Origin: Kineococcus terrestris
GTDB taxonomy: Bacteria; Actinomycetota; Actinomycetes; Actinomycetales; Kineococcaceae
Strand: one strand, 5' to 3'
Assembly (NCBI RefSeq): GCF_041020765.1
Contig: NZ_JBEUEJ010000014.1
DNA length: 64,000 nucleotides
In this document: piece by piece, positions 8,080 to 16,644 of the stretch
Layout: each line of letters begins with the position of its first letter
Position numbering within the stretch: the first letter of the stretch is position 1
Program-made: the position numbers and the translations under genes
The notes under the pieces: generated by a model
Seen by the model: only the letters and a program-made list of their open reading frames with translations
Told to the model about the DNA's origin: nothing
Database searches by the model: none

Positions 8080-9529
8080 GGGCGGACAGCGCGTCCGGCG
8101 CCGGGGCGGGCAGCACCCGGTCGCGACCGGCGGCCTTGGCCGCGTACAGCGCCTCGTCGGCGCGCGCCACCAGCGACTCGTCGCTCTCCGCGCCGTCCCA
8201 CTGCGCCACGCCGCCGGAGAACGTCTGCCCGTCGGCCGTGGCCGCGCGCAGCTCGTCGACGACCTCCACGGCCGCGACCGCCGGCAGGCCCGGCAGCAGC
8301 AGCAGGAACTCCTCCCCGCCCCAGCGGGCCAGCACCCCGCGCCCCTGCAGGCGCGCCCGCCAGCCGGCGGCCGAGCCGACGAGCAGCCGGTCACCGGCGG
8401 GGTGGCCGAAGGTGTCGTTGTAGGTCTTGAAGCGGTCCAGGTCCAGCAGCGCCACGCACAGCGGCAGCCCCTCGCGCCGTGCCCGCTCCAGCTGCCGCGC
8501 CAGCTCCGCCTGCCCGCTGCGCCGGTTCGGCAGCCCCGTCAGGGCGTCCGTGCGCGCCAGCGCCGCCAGCTGCCGCGCTTGGTCCTGCACCTGGTGCAGC
8601 AGCCCGCTCATGCGCAGCACCACCAGCAGGAAGAGCACGACCGAGGTGAGGACGACCGCCCACACCTCCAGGTCGCGGCCCAGGAACGCCTGCACCGCCA
8701 GCGTCCCCGGCGACAGCAGGCTGGCCGCCGTCAGCGCCAGCAGCCGCGCGCGGGTCAGCTCCGCGCCCTCGCGCGGCGGGGAGTCCGTCAGCCGCCGCAT
8801 CGACGGGTGCAGCGCCGCGCCCGCCGTGCACAGGTAGGAGGCGAGGAACAGCGCGTCGACGAGCCCCTCGTCGAGGCCGAGGACGTTGCCGCGCAGTGAG
8901 ACCAACTGGTAGGCGGCGTCGGCCAGCAGCATGAGGGACGCCCCGGTGACCAGCAGCCGGAACGCCGCCGTCCGCGCCCCGGAACTGGTCAGCAGCTGCA
9001 CCAGCACCGCCAGCAGCAGCACGTCCCCGATCGGGTAGGCCGCGCCCACCGCCCGCGCGGTCGCGGACACCGACGCGTCCAGCAGCGACGGTTTGACCAG
9101 CGTCACCCACACCAGCAGCGAGAAACCGACGACGAGGATCGCGCTGTCCACGAACCCGTCCCGACCACGACCGCCCTGCCGCGCCCGCACGAACCGCCAG
9201 AAACCCGCCGCCAGCAGCGGGTAGGCGGCCAGGTACGCCACGTCGGCCACCGACGGGAACGGCTCCGCGCCCAGCACGTCCTCCAGGACGATGTAGACGA
9301 CGTCGCCCACCGCCCACGCACCGACCCCGGCGCCGACGAGCAGCCAGCCGGCCGGGCGCACCGGACGGTAGCGGCGCGCGCCCGCGAACACCGTCGCCGC
9401 GCACGCGGCCGCCACGGCGCAGTACAGGACCGCGCGCACCGGCCCCTCGGGCAGCGCCACGACGAGCACGGCCAGGGCGCCGCCCACCACGAGCAGCGCC
9501 CGCACCAGCGGCAGACCGGGACCCTTCAC
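8069..9529 (-). CDS. Polytopic membrane diguanylate cyclase (486 aa)
   Basis: About eight to ten hydrophobic helices fill residues 1-310, resembling MASE-type membrane sensors. A GGDEF domain follows with the catalytic motif RWGGEEFLLLLP and an upstream nucleotide-binding segment DALTGLPNRR. The RxxD I-site is absent (QGRG at that position), so feedback inhibition by c-di-GMP may be lost. The start is GTG 9529. It is the first gene of a two-gene minus-strand operon with the next cyclase. The signal sensed is unknown. Confidence 0.9.
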   Translation of the reverse strand: MKGPGLPLVRALLVVGGALAVLVVALPEGPVRAVLYCAVAAACAATVFAGARRYRPVRPAGWLLVGAGVGAWAVGDVVYIVLEDVLGAEPFPSVADVAYLAAYPLLAAGFWRFVRARQGGRGRDGFVDSAILVVGFSLLVWVTLVKPSLLDASVSATARAVGAAYPIGDVLLLAVLVQLLTSSGARTAAFRLLVTGASLMLLADAAYQLVSLRGNVLGLDEGLVDALFLASYLCTAGAALHPSMRRLTDSPPREGAELTRARLLALTAASLLSPGTLAVQAFLGRDLEVWAVVLTSVVLFLLVVLRMSGLLHQVQDQARQLAALARTDALTGLPNRRSGQAELARQLERARREGLPLCVALLDLDRFKTYNDTFGHPAGDRLLVGSAAGWRARLQGRGVLARWGGEEFLLLLPGLPAVAAVEVVDELRAATADGQTFSGGVAQWDGAESDESLVARADEALYAAKAAGRDRVLPAPAPDALSARGH

Positions 9530-9580
9530 ACCCGCCCCATCGACACCCGCCCGCCCCGCGAGCAGGTCAGCGGGGCAGGT

Positions 9581-10057
9581 TCACCCCCACGGCGCGACGA
9601 CGGGCGGTCCCGTCGCGCTGCGCAGACCGACGCGCACCCGGACGAGGGTCCCCTGCGGACCCGTCTGCACGAACAGGCCGTCCGCCAGGCGCCGCACGAT
9701 GCTCAGCGCGTCACCGCCCAGGGCCGCCTCCTGGACCGGACGGGTGCCGTCGGGGCGCAGCTCGACGACGACGTCCGCGGCCGTCACCCACACGGCCACC
9801 CGCGCCGGCGCTCCGCCCGCGGCGCGCGCGGCCGCGACCTCGTGGACGGCCTGGACCAGGTCGTCGACCCGTTCCGGCGGCAGCCCGGCCGCGGTGGCGG
9901 TGCGCCGGCACAGCTCGCGCACCTCGCGCAGCGCGGCCAGCGCCACCGCCAGCGACGGTGCGTCCGAGGCGGGCGGCCGGGGGGCGTCCACGACGCGCCG
10001 GTCCCCGAAACCCGGTTCGAGACAGGCGGTCCCGTGGCGCGTCGGCGCGGCCTCCAT
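9581..10057 (-). CDS. SpoIIAB/RsbW-like ATPase-fold regulator, degenerate (158 aa)
   Basis: It resembles anti-sigma serine kinases of the GHKL fold. An N-box-like helix reads DDLVQAVHEVAAARAAGG, and a C-terminal segment GGDALSIVRRLADGLFVQTG is typical of RsbW proteins. The Asn that coordinates Mg-ATP in the N-box (HExxxNAxxH) is replaced by Ala, so kinase activity is doubtful. ATG 10057 is chosen because TACCGT lies exactly 6 nt upstream, which suggests a leaderless mRNA; a longer frame to 10171 is Pro/Arg-rich and unlikely. The target sigma or anti-anti-sigma factor is not in the window. Confidence 0.75.
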   Translation of the reverse strand: MEAAPTRHGTACLEPGFGDRRVVDAPRPPASDAPSLAVALAALREVRELCRRTATAAGLPPERVDDLVQAVHEVAAARAAGGAPARVAVWVTAADVVVELRPDGTRPVQEAALGGDALSIVRRLADGLFVQTGPQGTLVRVRVGLRSATGPPVVAPWG

Positions 10058-10063
10058 GCCTCG

Positions 10064-10069
10064 ACGGTA
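10064..10069 (-). promoter_or_regulatory. -10 element of a likely leaderless promoter
   Basis: TACCGT on the minus strand (TANNNT class), 6 nt before ATG 10057. No convincing -35 element is visible. Confidence 0.45.
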
Positions 10070-10177
10070 CGTCCCCGCGCGGTGTCCGGACACCCCGGGC
10101 GCGGCGGGTGGCACCCCACCGGGCGTCACCGCCCCGCGGCACCTCGTCACCCGTCCCACCCCGTCACCCACCCCACC

Positions 10178-10257
10178 CCGCGGTGATCATGGACGGTCCA
10201 CCCCTCATCCATCCATGATCACGGTGATCTTGCTGGGAATCCCTGCAAGATCATGGT
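10178..10257 (+). repeat. GATC-rich intergenic double-hairpin repeat, copy B
   Basis: Stem 1 is GTGATCATGGA (10183-10193) with TCCATGATCAC (10212-10222). Stem 2 is TGATCTTGC (10225-10233) with GCAAGATCA (10245-10253). It lies in the gap between two minus-strand genes, downstream of the EAL gene. Directly after it, an 18-bp unit GAGGTGGTCGTGCGGGGG occurs twice in tandem. Confidence 0.8.
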
Positions 10258-10336
10258 GGGCGAGGTGGTCGTGCGGGGGAGGTGGTCGTGCGGGGGAGGG
10301 GAGCGGGGCGGGGGCGGGGGTGAGCCGGGGCGGGGG

Positions 10337-12508
10337 TCAGCCGACGACCTGCAGCTCCTCGGCGGGGGCGGGCCGGCCCAGGTGGTAGCCCTGCGCGTAC
10401 GGCACGCCCAGCCCGTGCAGGCACTCCAGCTCCTCGGCGACCTCCACGCCCTCGGCGATGACCGCGGCGCCGCTCTCGGCGGCGAACACCGCCAGGCTCG
10501 CCGCCAGCGCGCGACGGGTGGGGTCCAGGTGCACGTCGCGGATGAGGCTGACGTCCAGCTTGAGGAAGTCCGGGCGCAGCGCCAGCACGTGGCGCAGGCT
10601 CGCGAACCCCGCCCCCGCGTCGTCGACCGCCAGGCGCAGGCCCTCGCGCCGCAGCCCGGCCAGGTTCGCCAGCAGGGCGCCGTAGTCGTCCACCGGCTCG
10701 TGCTCGGTGATCTCCAGGACGAGCCGGTCCACCGGCGCGCCGGCCAGCGCCCGCACCAGCTCCGGGCTGCCGGCGGTGCGCGGGCTCACGTTGACCGACA
10801 GCAGCCCCGCACCAGGCCAGGCGGCCAGCGCCGCGCGCAGCGCGTCCAGCTCCAGCGGCACCCCGGCGCCCACCCGCGCGGCGTCGCCGAACCACGCGTC
10901 GGGGGTGCCGGCGGGGAAGCGGCTGAGGGCCTCCGCGCCCAGCACCGAGCGGTCGGCCACGGCCACGATCGGCTGGAACACCGGCCGCGGACCGCCCGCG
11001 GCGCGCAGCGCGTCCAGGCGCTGCAGCACCTCGCGGCGCTCGTCGGCGGCGTGCTCGGCCTCGTCCACCGCACCGGCCACCACGCGGGCGACCACGTGCA
11101 GGACGGACGCGTCGCGCGCGCGCAGCTCCGGCAGCGGGCGCAGCGAGGCGCCCCACAGGCTGCCGTGCAGCCGCCCGTCGCGCCGGTGCACGGGCACGCC
11201 CAGGTAGGCGCGCGCGCCCAGGTCCCGCGTGATGGCGAACGGCACGGCCCCGGCGTCGGCGAGCAGGTCGGGCACCACGACGCTCGTGCGCCCGTCCACC
11301 AGGCGCTGGCACACCGACTCCGCCACCGGCCAGGCGCGCTCGCGCAGGTCCGGCACGGTCGGCGCCTGCGCGGCCTGCACCACGCGCCAGGAGGTCCCGT
11401 CGGTCACGCACACGCCGACGACGTCCAGGTCCAGCTGCTGGCGGGCCATCTCCAGCAGGTGGGCCACCCGCTCCGTCCACGCCGGCTCCGCGCCGGGTGC
11501 ACCGGCGCCCGGGCCGCCCGCTCCCACCGGGTCCAGCACCCGCGGCGCGGCCGCGCCCGGGCAGGTGGCCGTGCGCGCGCGGTCGGCGGCCAGCGCGGCG
11601 TCGGCCTGCCGCCAGGCGTGGGCCAGGCCCGTAGCGGCCCGCCGCGCCGCCCAGCCGGTGCTGACCGCCGAGCCGCTGGCGGCCGCCGCCACCCGCAGGC
11701 GGTCGGCCAGCGACGCTGCCTCGTCGGGCCCGGCGCCGGGCACGAGGGCGGCGAAGCGGCCGCCGGCCAGCCGGGTCAGGACCCCGTCGCCCAGCCGGGC
11801 TTGCAGGGCGTGCGCGGCGCGGCGCAGCAGGGCGTCGCCGGCCTCGTGCCCGGCGCGCTCGTTGACCTGCGGCAGGTCCTCCAGCTGCACGAGCACGACG
11901 CCGGCGGTGGTGCCGTAGCGCTGCGCGCGCTCCTCCTCCTCGCGCAGGGCGCGCTCGAAGCGGGCCCGGTCGCCCAGGCGGGTGACCGGGTCCACCTCGT
12001 GGGGGGCCGGGTCCGCGGCGCGCAGCGCCGAGCGGGCCGCCTCGTGCTCCAGCACGGTGGCCAGCAGGTCGGCGGACAGCTGCACGCCGTCCAGCGCGGT
12101 CTCGGAGGCCCGCAGCCGTCGCAGCGACCCGGCGCACACCGTGCCCAGCAGGGTCCCGTCGGACGCGCGCATCGGGACGGTGAGGTAGGAGGTGAACGGC
12201 AGCCCGTTCAGCTCGCGGGCCCGCACCCACGCCGGCACCGCGGACACGTCCTCGGCGAAGCGCGGCGCGGCCCCCTCGACGGCGGCGGCGCAGTAGGTGT
12301 CCGTCCACGCCATGACGTCGCCGGCGTCGACGCCGACCTCGGCGGTGTCCAGCGCCGACAGCACGACGTAGTCCTCCCCGTCGCGGCGCGAGACGATCCA
12401 CAGGTCCATGCCGAGCACCGAGTGCAGGAAGCGCAGCGTCGCACCGGCGGCCGAGGTGAAGTCCACCGCCCGCCCTCCCTCCTGCTGTTCGACGGGGCTC
12501 CACAGCAT
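10337..12508 (-). CDS. GAF / degenerate GGDEF / GAF / EAL protein (723 aa)
   Basis: This soluble protein is predicted to hydrolyse c-di-GMP. Domains in order: GAF at about 10-160, a GGDEF-fold domain at about 175-330, a second GAF at about 355-500, and EAL at about 510-720. The cyclase signature is destroyed (LAGGRFAALVPG where GGDEF should be), so that domain can only be regulatory. The EAL domain keeps GAEALSRFP, VNVSPRT, LEITEHE, DDAGAGFASL and the loop EGVEVAEELE, consistent with activity. ATG 12508 has GGGGGC upstream; GTG at the VDFTSAAG position about 14 residues in is an alternative. Confidence 0.88.
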   Translation of the reverse strand: MLWSPVEQQEGGRAVDFTSAAGATLRFLHSVLGMDLWIVSRRDGEDYVVLSALDTAEVGVDAGDVMAWTDTYCAAAVEGAAPRFAEDVSAVPAWVRARELNGLPFTSYLTVPMRASDGTLLGTVCAGSLRRLRASETALDGVQLSADLLATVLEHEAARSALRAADPAPHEVDPVTRLGDRARFERALREEEERAQRYGTTAGVVLVQLEDLPQVNERAGHEAGDALLRRAAHALQARLGDGVLTRLAGGRFAALVPGAGPDEAASLADRLRVAAAASGSAVSTGWAARRAATGLAHAWRQADAALAADRARTATCPGAAAPRVLDPVGAGGPGAGAPGAEPAWTERVAHLLEMARQQLDLDVVGVCVTDGTSWRVVQAAQAPTVPDLRERAWPVAESVCQRLVDGRTSVVVPDLLADAGAVPFAITRDLGARAYLGVPVHRRDGRLHGSLWGASLRPLPELRARDASVLHVVARVVAGAVDEAEHAADERREVLQRLDALRAAGGPRPVFQPIVAVADRSVLGAEALSRFPAGTPDAWFGDAARVGAGVPLELDALRAALAAWPGAGLLSVNVSPRTAGSPELVRALAGAPVDRLVLEITEHEPVDDYGALLANLAGLRREGLRLAVDDAGAGFASLRHVLALRPDFLKLDVSLIRDVHLDPTRRALAASLAVFAAESGAAVIAEGVEVAEELECLHGLGVPYAQGYHLGRPAPAEELQVVG

Positions 12509-12579
12509 CGCCCCCGACGTACGAGTTGTCACGTTCGCAGCACCCAGCGTGATCCCCGGGACGGGGTCGTCACCCGGGC

Positions 12580-14142
12580 TCACGCGCGGGACCCGGCCGG
12601 CTCGCCGGTCCCCCCGCCCGTCGCGCCCCCGGTCCCCTCGTCGCAGCGCACGACCCCGCGCCCGCCCTCCTTGCCCGCGTACAGGGCGGCGTCGGCGCGC
12701 CGCAGCGTCTCGGCCACCCCCGTGCCCGGCCACCACTGCGCCAGTCCCACGGTGCAGCTCTGCCCGTCCGGCACCACCGCCAGCAGGCGCTCGGCGACCG
12801 TGCGGGCGTCCTCCAGGGCGCACCCGGGCAGGGCGAGGGCGAACTCCTCCCCGCCCCAGCGCGCGATCGTGTCCACCGCGCGCAGCTGCCCGGCCGCCGC
12901 GGCGGCGAAGTCGCGCAGCAGCACGTCCCCGGCCAGGTGGCCGCGGGTGTCGTTGTAGCGCTTGAAGTGGTCCAGGTCCACGATCCCGATGGTCAGCGGC
13001 TGCCCGCTGCGCACGGCGCGGGCGACCTCGTCGGCGGCCGCCTCGTCCCAGCGGCGCCGGTTCGCCAGGCCCGTCAGCGGGTCGCGGTCGGCCGCGCGCG
13101 AGAGCCGGTGCAGCAGGTCGGCGCGCTCGACCGCGCCCGCCGCCTCCCCTGCCAGGGTCTGCAGCATCGCCGGCACGTGCGCCGGCAGCGCGCCCAGCCG
13201 CGCGCCCCAGACCGCCACCAGCACCCCCAGCGCCCCGTGCGGGCCGCGCACCGGCTGCCACGCCGCCGAGGACCCCGCGCCGGCGCCCAGGGCCTGCAGG
13301 ACGTCCCGGCGCACGCCCGGGTGGGTCAGGGCGTCCGCCGCGAAGACGAGGTCGTGCCCGGCGAAGGCGCGGGCGGCCATCGTCGCCGGGCCGTCCAGGT
13401 CCACGACCACGGCGGGCACGCGCGGACCGGACGCGCCCGTCGTGCGCAGGTGCCCGTCGCCGTCGGCCTCCAGCAGGTACACCCCGTCCGCGCCGGCGAT
13501 CTGGCGCGCGGCCGCGCAGATCGCCTCGCGGGCGTCGTCGGCGGCGGCCAGGTCCCGCGAGCAGCCGGCCAGCACGCTCAGGTGCTGCGCCTGCAGCCGC
13601 AGGTGGGACACCAGCCGGTGCACGAGCAGGCCGACCAGGCCGCTGGCCACCAGCCACAGCACCAGGCGCCGCCACTCCTGCAGCGGGTACATCGGCGCCC
13701 CGACGAGCAGCAGCGGGACGAGGAGCGTGGCCGCCCCGCACGCCAGGGCGGCGGCCACGGCGCGCCGGCCGTGGTGCAGGGCCACCGCCACGACCGGGAC
13801 GATGAGCACCGGGGTCAGGCCGCTGGCCGCCCCGTCCGCGCCGTGGCGCACCAGCCCCAGCGGCGCGAAGGAGGCCAGCAGCGGGGCCGGTGCCCACGCC
13901 GCCGGCAGCCGGTGCCAGGGCAGCACCACCTCCAGCGCGAGCAGCAGCGCGTACGCGGCGGTCCCGGCCGCGATCCAGCGCGGGTGGTGGTTGTGCGGGG
14001 GCAGCAGCGTCACGGCCACGGTCAGCGCGCTGAGCACCGCCAGCGGGGCGGCGCGGCGCAGCCGCTGCGTGAGCGAGCTCGGGGTCGGGGAGCGTTCGTC
14101 CACCCCGGTGATCTCGTCACCCGGACGGGTGACCTTGACCAC
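12580..14142 (-). CDS. Membrane GAF-GGDEF diguanylate cyclase (520 aa)
   Basis: About six hydrophobic helices span residues 30-190, a GAF domain follows at about 200-340, then a GGDEF domain. The active site reads RWGGEEFALALPG, with RAVD five residues upstream forming an intact I-site, so product feedback is expected. Nucleotide-binding DPLTGLANRRRW is present. The start is taken as GTG 14142; a second in-frame GTG at about 14103 would remove 13 residues. It lies 71 nt upstream of the EAL gene on the same strand, so an opposing cyclase and phosphodiesterase are adjacent. Confidence 0.9.
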   Translation of the reverse strand: MVKVTRPGDEITGVDERSPTPSSLTQRLRRAAPLAVLSALTVAVTLLPPHNHHPRWIAAGTAAYALLLALEVVLPWHRLPAAWAPAPLLASFAPLGLVRHGADGAASGLTPVLIVPVVAVALHHGRRAVAAALACGAATLLVPLLLVGAPMYPLQEWRRLVLWLVASGLVGLLVHRLVSHLRLQAQHLSVLAGCSRDLAAADDAREAICAAARQIAGADGVYLLEADGDGHLRTTGASGPRVPAVVVDLDGPATMAARAFAGHDLVFAADALTHPGVRRDVLQALGAGAGSSAAWQPVRGPHGALGVLVAVWGARLGALPAHVPAMLQTLAGEAAGAVERADLLHRLSRAADRDPLTGLANRRRWDEAAADEVARAVRSGQPLTIGIVDLDHFKRYNDTRGHLAGDVLLRDFAAAAAGQLRAVDTIARWGGEEFALALPGCALEDARTVAERLLAVVPDGQSCTVGLAQWWPGTGVAETLRRADAALYAGKEGGRGVVRCDEGTGGATGGGTGEPAGSRA

Positions 14143-14323
14143 CGCCGGTGCTCCGGCGTCCCTCCGCGGGGAGCCGGAGTGTCAACTCGTCGTGAATTCG
14201 TGTGAACACCTCGTGTCGCGTGCAACGTTCCCGGGGCCGCGACCGATGGTGGTGGTGACGCGGCTCACGCCGCGCCGGCACCACCCGACCGCGAACGACC
14301 CGCGACCAGCGCAGGAGCCCACC

Positions 14324-14896
14324 ATGTCGAGCACCCGACCGAGCATCGCCGCGTGCCTCGTCCTGCAGGGCGGGGGCACCCCGCCCGCGCTCGACGCCGA
14401 CGTGCGCAACCTCGTCGCCGTGGCCGACGAGGTCGTCGTCTACGACACCGCCGACCACCTCGTGCCCGGTTCCGCCGCCTTCGAGGCCACGCTGCACCCG
14501 GCGGTCACCGTCGTCAGCGGCTTCTGGGCCGACGACCGCCGGCGCGCGCAGCAGGCCGCGATGGCCCACGTGGCCAGCGACTGGGCGCTGTGCCTCCTGC
14601 CGGGGGAAAAGGTGTGCACCGACACCGAGCAGCTGCGCGCGCTGCTGGTCGAGGCGCAGGACGCCGCGGCGCTGTCGGTGCGCGTGGACGACGTCGTGCG
14701 CGGCACGCACCGCTCCCCGCGGCTGCTGCACCGCACCGGCGCCGGCGCGCCGGCCACCGGTGCGGTCGGCGGCGTGGCCGGCGGGCTGGAGGAGGAGGCC
14801 GTGGCCGAGGTGCCCAGCCGCGTGCTGACGGTGTGCCAGCCGGTGGCGACCACGGCGAACCTGCCCCGCCAGCGCGGCGTCTTCGACCGCGTCTGA
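14324..14896 (+). CDS. Short glycosyltransferase-2-like protein (190 aa), function uncertain
   Basis: The N-terminus (SIAACLVLQGG, then VRNLVAVADEVVVYDTADHL) resembles the start of family-2 glycosyltransferases, where a CLIVKNE-like strand and ADEIVVVDTGS segment hold the nucleotide-sugar. WALCLLPGEKVCTD could correspond to the following WVLxLDADE segment, but the DxD-type acidic pair is not preserved and the fold is truncated at 190 residues. ATG 14324 has GCAGGAGCCC upstream. It stands alone between divergent signalling genes. It could be a degenerate enzyme or a binding protein; flagellin glycosylation is only a guess from context. Confidence 0.65.
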   Translation: MSSTRPSIAACLVLQGGGTPPALDADVRNLVAVADEVVVYDTADHLVPGSAAFEATLHPAVTVVSGFWADDRRRAQQAAMAHVASDWALCLLPGEKVCTDTEQLRALLVEAQDAAALSVRVDDVVRGTHRSPRLLHRTGAGAPATGAVGGVAGGLEEEAVAEVPSRVLTVCQPVATTANLPRQRGVFDRV

Positions 14897-14903
14897 CACC
14901 CCG

Positions 14904-14984
14904 CCCAGCGGTGATCATGGAAGGGTGAGCGTGCATCCATCCATGATCACCGTGATCTTGCTGGGAAACCCTTCAAGATCACGG
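14904..14984 (+). repeat. GATC-rich intergenic double-hairpin repeat, copy C
   Basis: The best-preserved copy. Stem 1 is GGTGATCATGGA (14910-14921) with TCCATGATCACC (14940-14951). Stem 2 is CCGTGATCTTG (14950-14960) with CAAGATCACGG (14974-14984) around the loop CTGGGAAACCCTT. It lies between convergent genes and could also act as a terminator. Confidence 0.82.
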
Positions 14985-15036
14985 AGGGGTGGAGGTGGGG
15001 TGGAACGACTCGGGGACGGCTGAGGGGGCGGGCGGG

Positions 15037-15747
15037 TCAGCGGCCCGAGGTGGAGAAGTGCTGGTAGTCCTTCAGCGACGACCAGTCCCCGCCCCAGGAG
15101 AAGCCGTGGCGGCCGAAGGCCCGCACCACCGGGTCCCCGGCCGTGACGACGCCCGGGGCGGGGGTGCGGTCCACGTACGCGCGCCCGGCCTCCGGCAGCA
15201 CCGTCGTGCCGCGCACGTACGGGTTGCGCACCGGGTTGACGTCGACCGCCGTGCCGTAGCTGTGCTCGGAGAAGCGGGTGCCGCCCGTGGTGAGGCGGCA
15301 GTTGAACGCCGAGGTGTTGTCCGCGGCCATCGAGGCGTCGTCGGAGCCGCCGAACTCGTCGACCGGGCGCACCGAGGCCAGCGGGAAGCGCAGCGCGTAC
15401 AGCTCGCCGAACACCGCGGCCACCGCGCCGGCCACGTCGGCGTGCACGACGAGGCGGCCCACCCGCGCGCGCCCGGCGTCGTCGACGTGCGTGACGGTCA
15501 CCGCGCGCAGGTCCTGCGGGCCGACCGGGCAGCCGGGGCGCCAGGACGCGGGCAGGTCAGCGGCGCCGACGGGGTCGATCCGCGCCACGTACGCCGGCAG
15601 CGGCGGGACCGCGCGCACGGTGCGCTCGCGCCGCTCCACCCCCTCGGCCGCGCCCGTGCCCACTGCCGCGGCGGCCGGGCCGCCCGCCGCCAGCGCGAGC
15701 AGCGCGGTGAGCAAGAGCCGGCCGGGACGGCGGGGCGACGGGCGCAC
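15037..15747 (-). CDS. Secreted M15-family (VanY-like) peptidase (236 aa)
   Basis: Predicted D-alanyl-D-alanine carboxypeptidase or endopeptidase acting on peptidoglycan outside the membrane. The N-terminus has an Arg-rich stretch, a hydrophobic core LLLTALLALAAGG and an AAAA-type cleavage region, so it is exported. Zinc-site motifs are visible: SEHSYGTAVDVNP supplies His and Asp, and GGDWSSLKDYQHF supplies the C-terminal His. GTG 15747 is preceded by TACGGT 7 nt upstream. No operon partner is evident. Confidence 0.88.
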   Translation of the reverse strand: MRPSPRRPGRLLLTALLALAAGGPAAAAVGTGAAEGVERRERTVRAVPPLPAYVARIDPVGAADLPASWRPGCPVGPQDLRAVTVTHVDDAGRARVGRLVVHADVAGAVAAVFGELYALRFPLASVRPVDEFGGSDDASMAADNTSAFNCRLTTGGTRFSEHSYGTAVDVNPVRNPYVRGTTVLPEAGRAYVDRTPAPGVVTAGDPVVRAFGRHGFSWGGDWSSLKDYQHFSTSGR

Positions 15748-15754
15748 GCGGCAG

Positions 15755-15760
15755 ACCGTA
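15755..15760 (-). promoter_or_regulatory. -10 element of a possible leaderless promoter
   Basis: TACGGT on the minus strand, 7 nt before GTG 15747 of the M15 peptidase. A -35 element is not obvious. Confidence 0.35.
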
Positions 15761-15803
15761 GCCGTCCGGCGGCGGTGCGTCGCGCGGACGCGTCGCGCGG
15801 GGC

Positions 15804-16535
15804 TCAGGCCCGCGACCGCTCCGGACTGGAGGCCGGGACCTCCTGCGCGGGCAGGGCCACCGAGCGGGCGGCGGCGTGGGCGGCCACCGCGTACAGGTAC
15901 ACGGCCGGGCCGGCCATCTCCATGGCCTCCTCGACCGTCTGCAGGGTGCCGTAGAGCATCCCGCCCTCGTCGACGCCGGCGGAGGTCAGGAGGTTGGCGA
16001 CCATCTCCATGCCGACGGCCCCGCCCACGTACAGGGCGCCGCCGAGCAGCACGAGGGCGGCGGTGCGCCGCGGCAGGGCGCGCAGGAACCCCAGGAACGC
16101 CAGCGCGACGACGGCCACGGCGGGCAGCGCGGCGGCCACCCAGGCGTAGGCGAAGACGCCGCCGCTGCCGACGACCGCGGTCATGGGCTCGACGAACTTC
16201 TCGTGCAGGGCGACGAGCTCGTCCAGGGACAGGTAGAGGAACCCGGCGCCCAGGACGACCCAGTGCCAGCGGAACCGGCGGCGCTCCAGGACGGCGCGCC
16301 GGCCGACCTCCAGGGTGACCAGCCCGGCCACGCACAGCAGCATCGCCGAGTACCAGGCGGGCAGGTTCTGCTCGTTGTTGACGTCGACGAACTTGCGCGC
16401 GGACACGACGGCGCCGGCGTCCACGCCGAGAGCGACCGTCGCCAGCAGGAAGGCGTAGCTGGTCACCACGAGGACGGCGGTGACGGCCAGCAGGACGGCC
16501 AGCAGGTGGCGCGGTCTGACGGACACGGTGAGCAC
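15804..16535 (-). CDS. Polytopic membrane protein of unknown function (243 aa)
   Basis: About six transmembrane helices. Between them are polar, conserved-looking motifs: VDVNNEQNLPAWYSAMLL after TM1, LSLDELVALHEKF in TM3, and GAVGMEMV in TM5. Paired Glu/His and Glu/Met residues inside helices might bind a metal or cofactor, but this is speculative. GTG 16535 has GAGGGGG 5-6 nt upstream and is preferred over GTG 16589. I do not recognise the family. It lies next to the cytochrome bd genes but is separated from them by about 110 nt. Confidence 0.75.
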   Translation of the reverse strand: MLTVSVRPRHLLAVLLAVTAVLVVTSYAFLLATVALGVDAGAVVSARKFVDVNNEQNLPAWYSAMLLCVAGLVTLEVGRRAVLERRRFRWHWVVLGAGFLYLSLDELVALHEKFVEPMTAVVGSGGVFAYAWVAAALPAVAVVALAFLGFLRALPRRTAALVLLGGALYVGGAVGMEMVANLLTSAGVDEGGMLYGTLQTVEEAMEMAGPAVYLYAVAAHAAARSVALPAQEVPASSPERSRA

Positions 16536-16644
16536 GGGTTCCCCCTCGGCCGGCGGGTCCGCTGATCGGGTGACCCCGGACCGGCGCACACGTTAACGGT
16601 GGTTGAACGCCGGGTGGACGACTTCCGTCACCCGATCGGCTCCC

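Noticed and set aside
9581..10171. Longer 196-residue version of the RsbW-like protein
   Set aside because: The added N-terminus is Pro/Gly/Arg-rich and would run across the -10 element that fits ATG 10057.
10251..12503. Long overlapping minus-strand frame in the EAL gene region
   Set aside because: The alternative frame is Arg/Gly/Ala-rich without motifs. The 10337-12508 frame carries GAF and EAL signatures.
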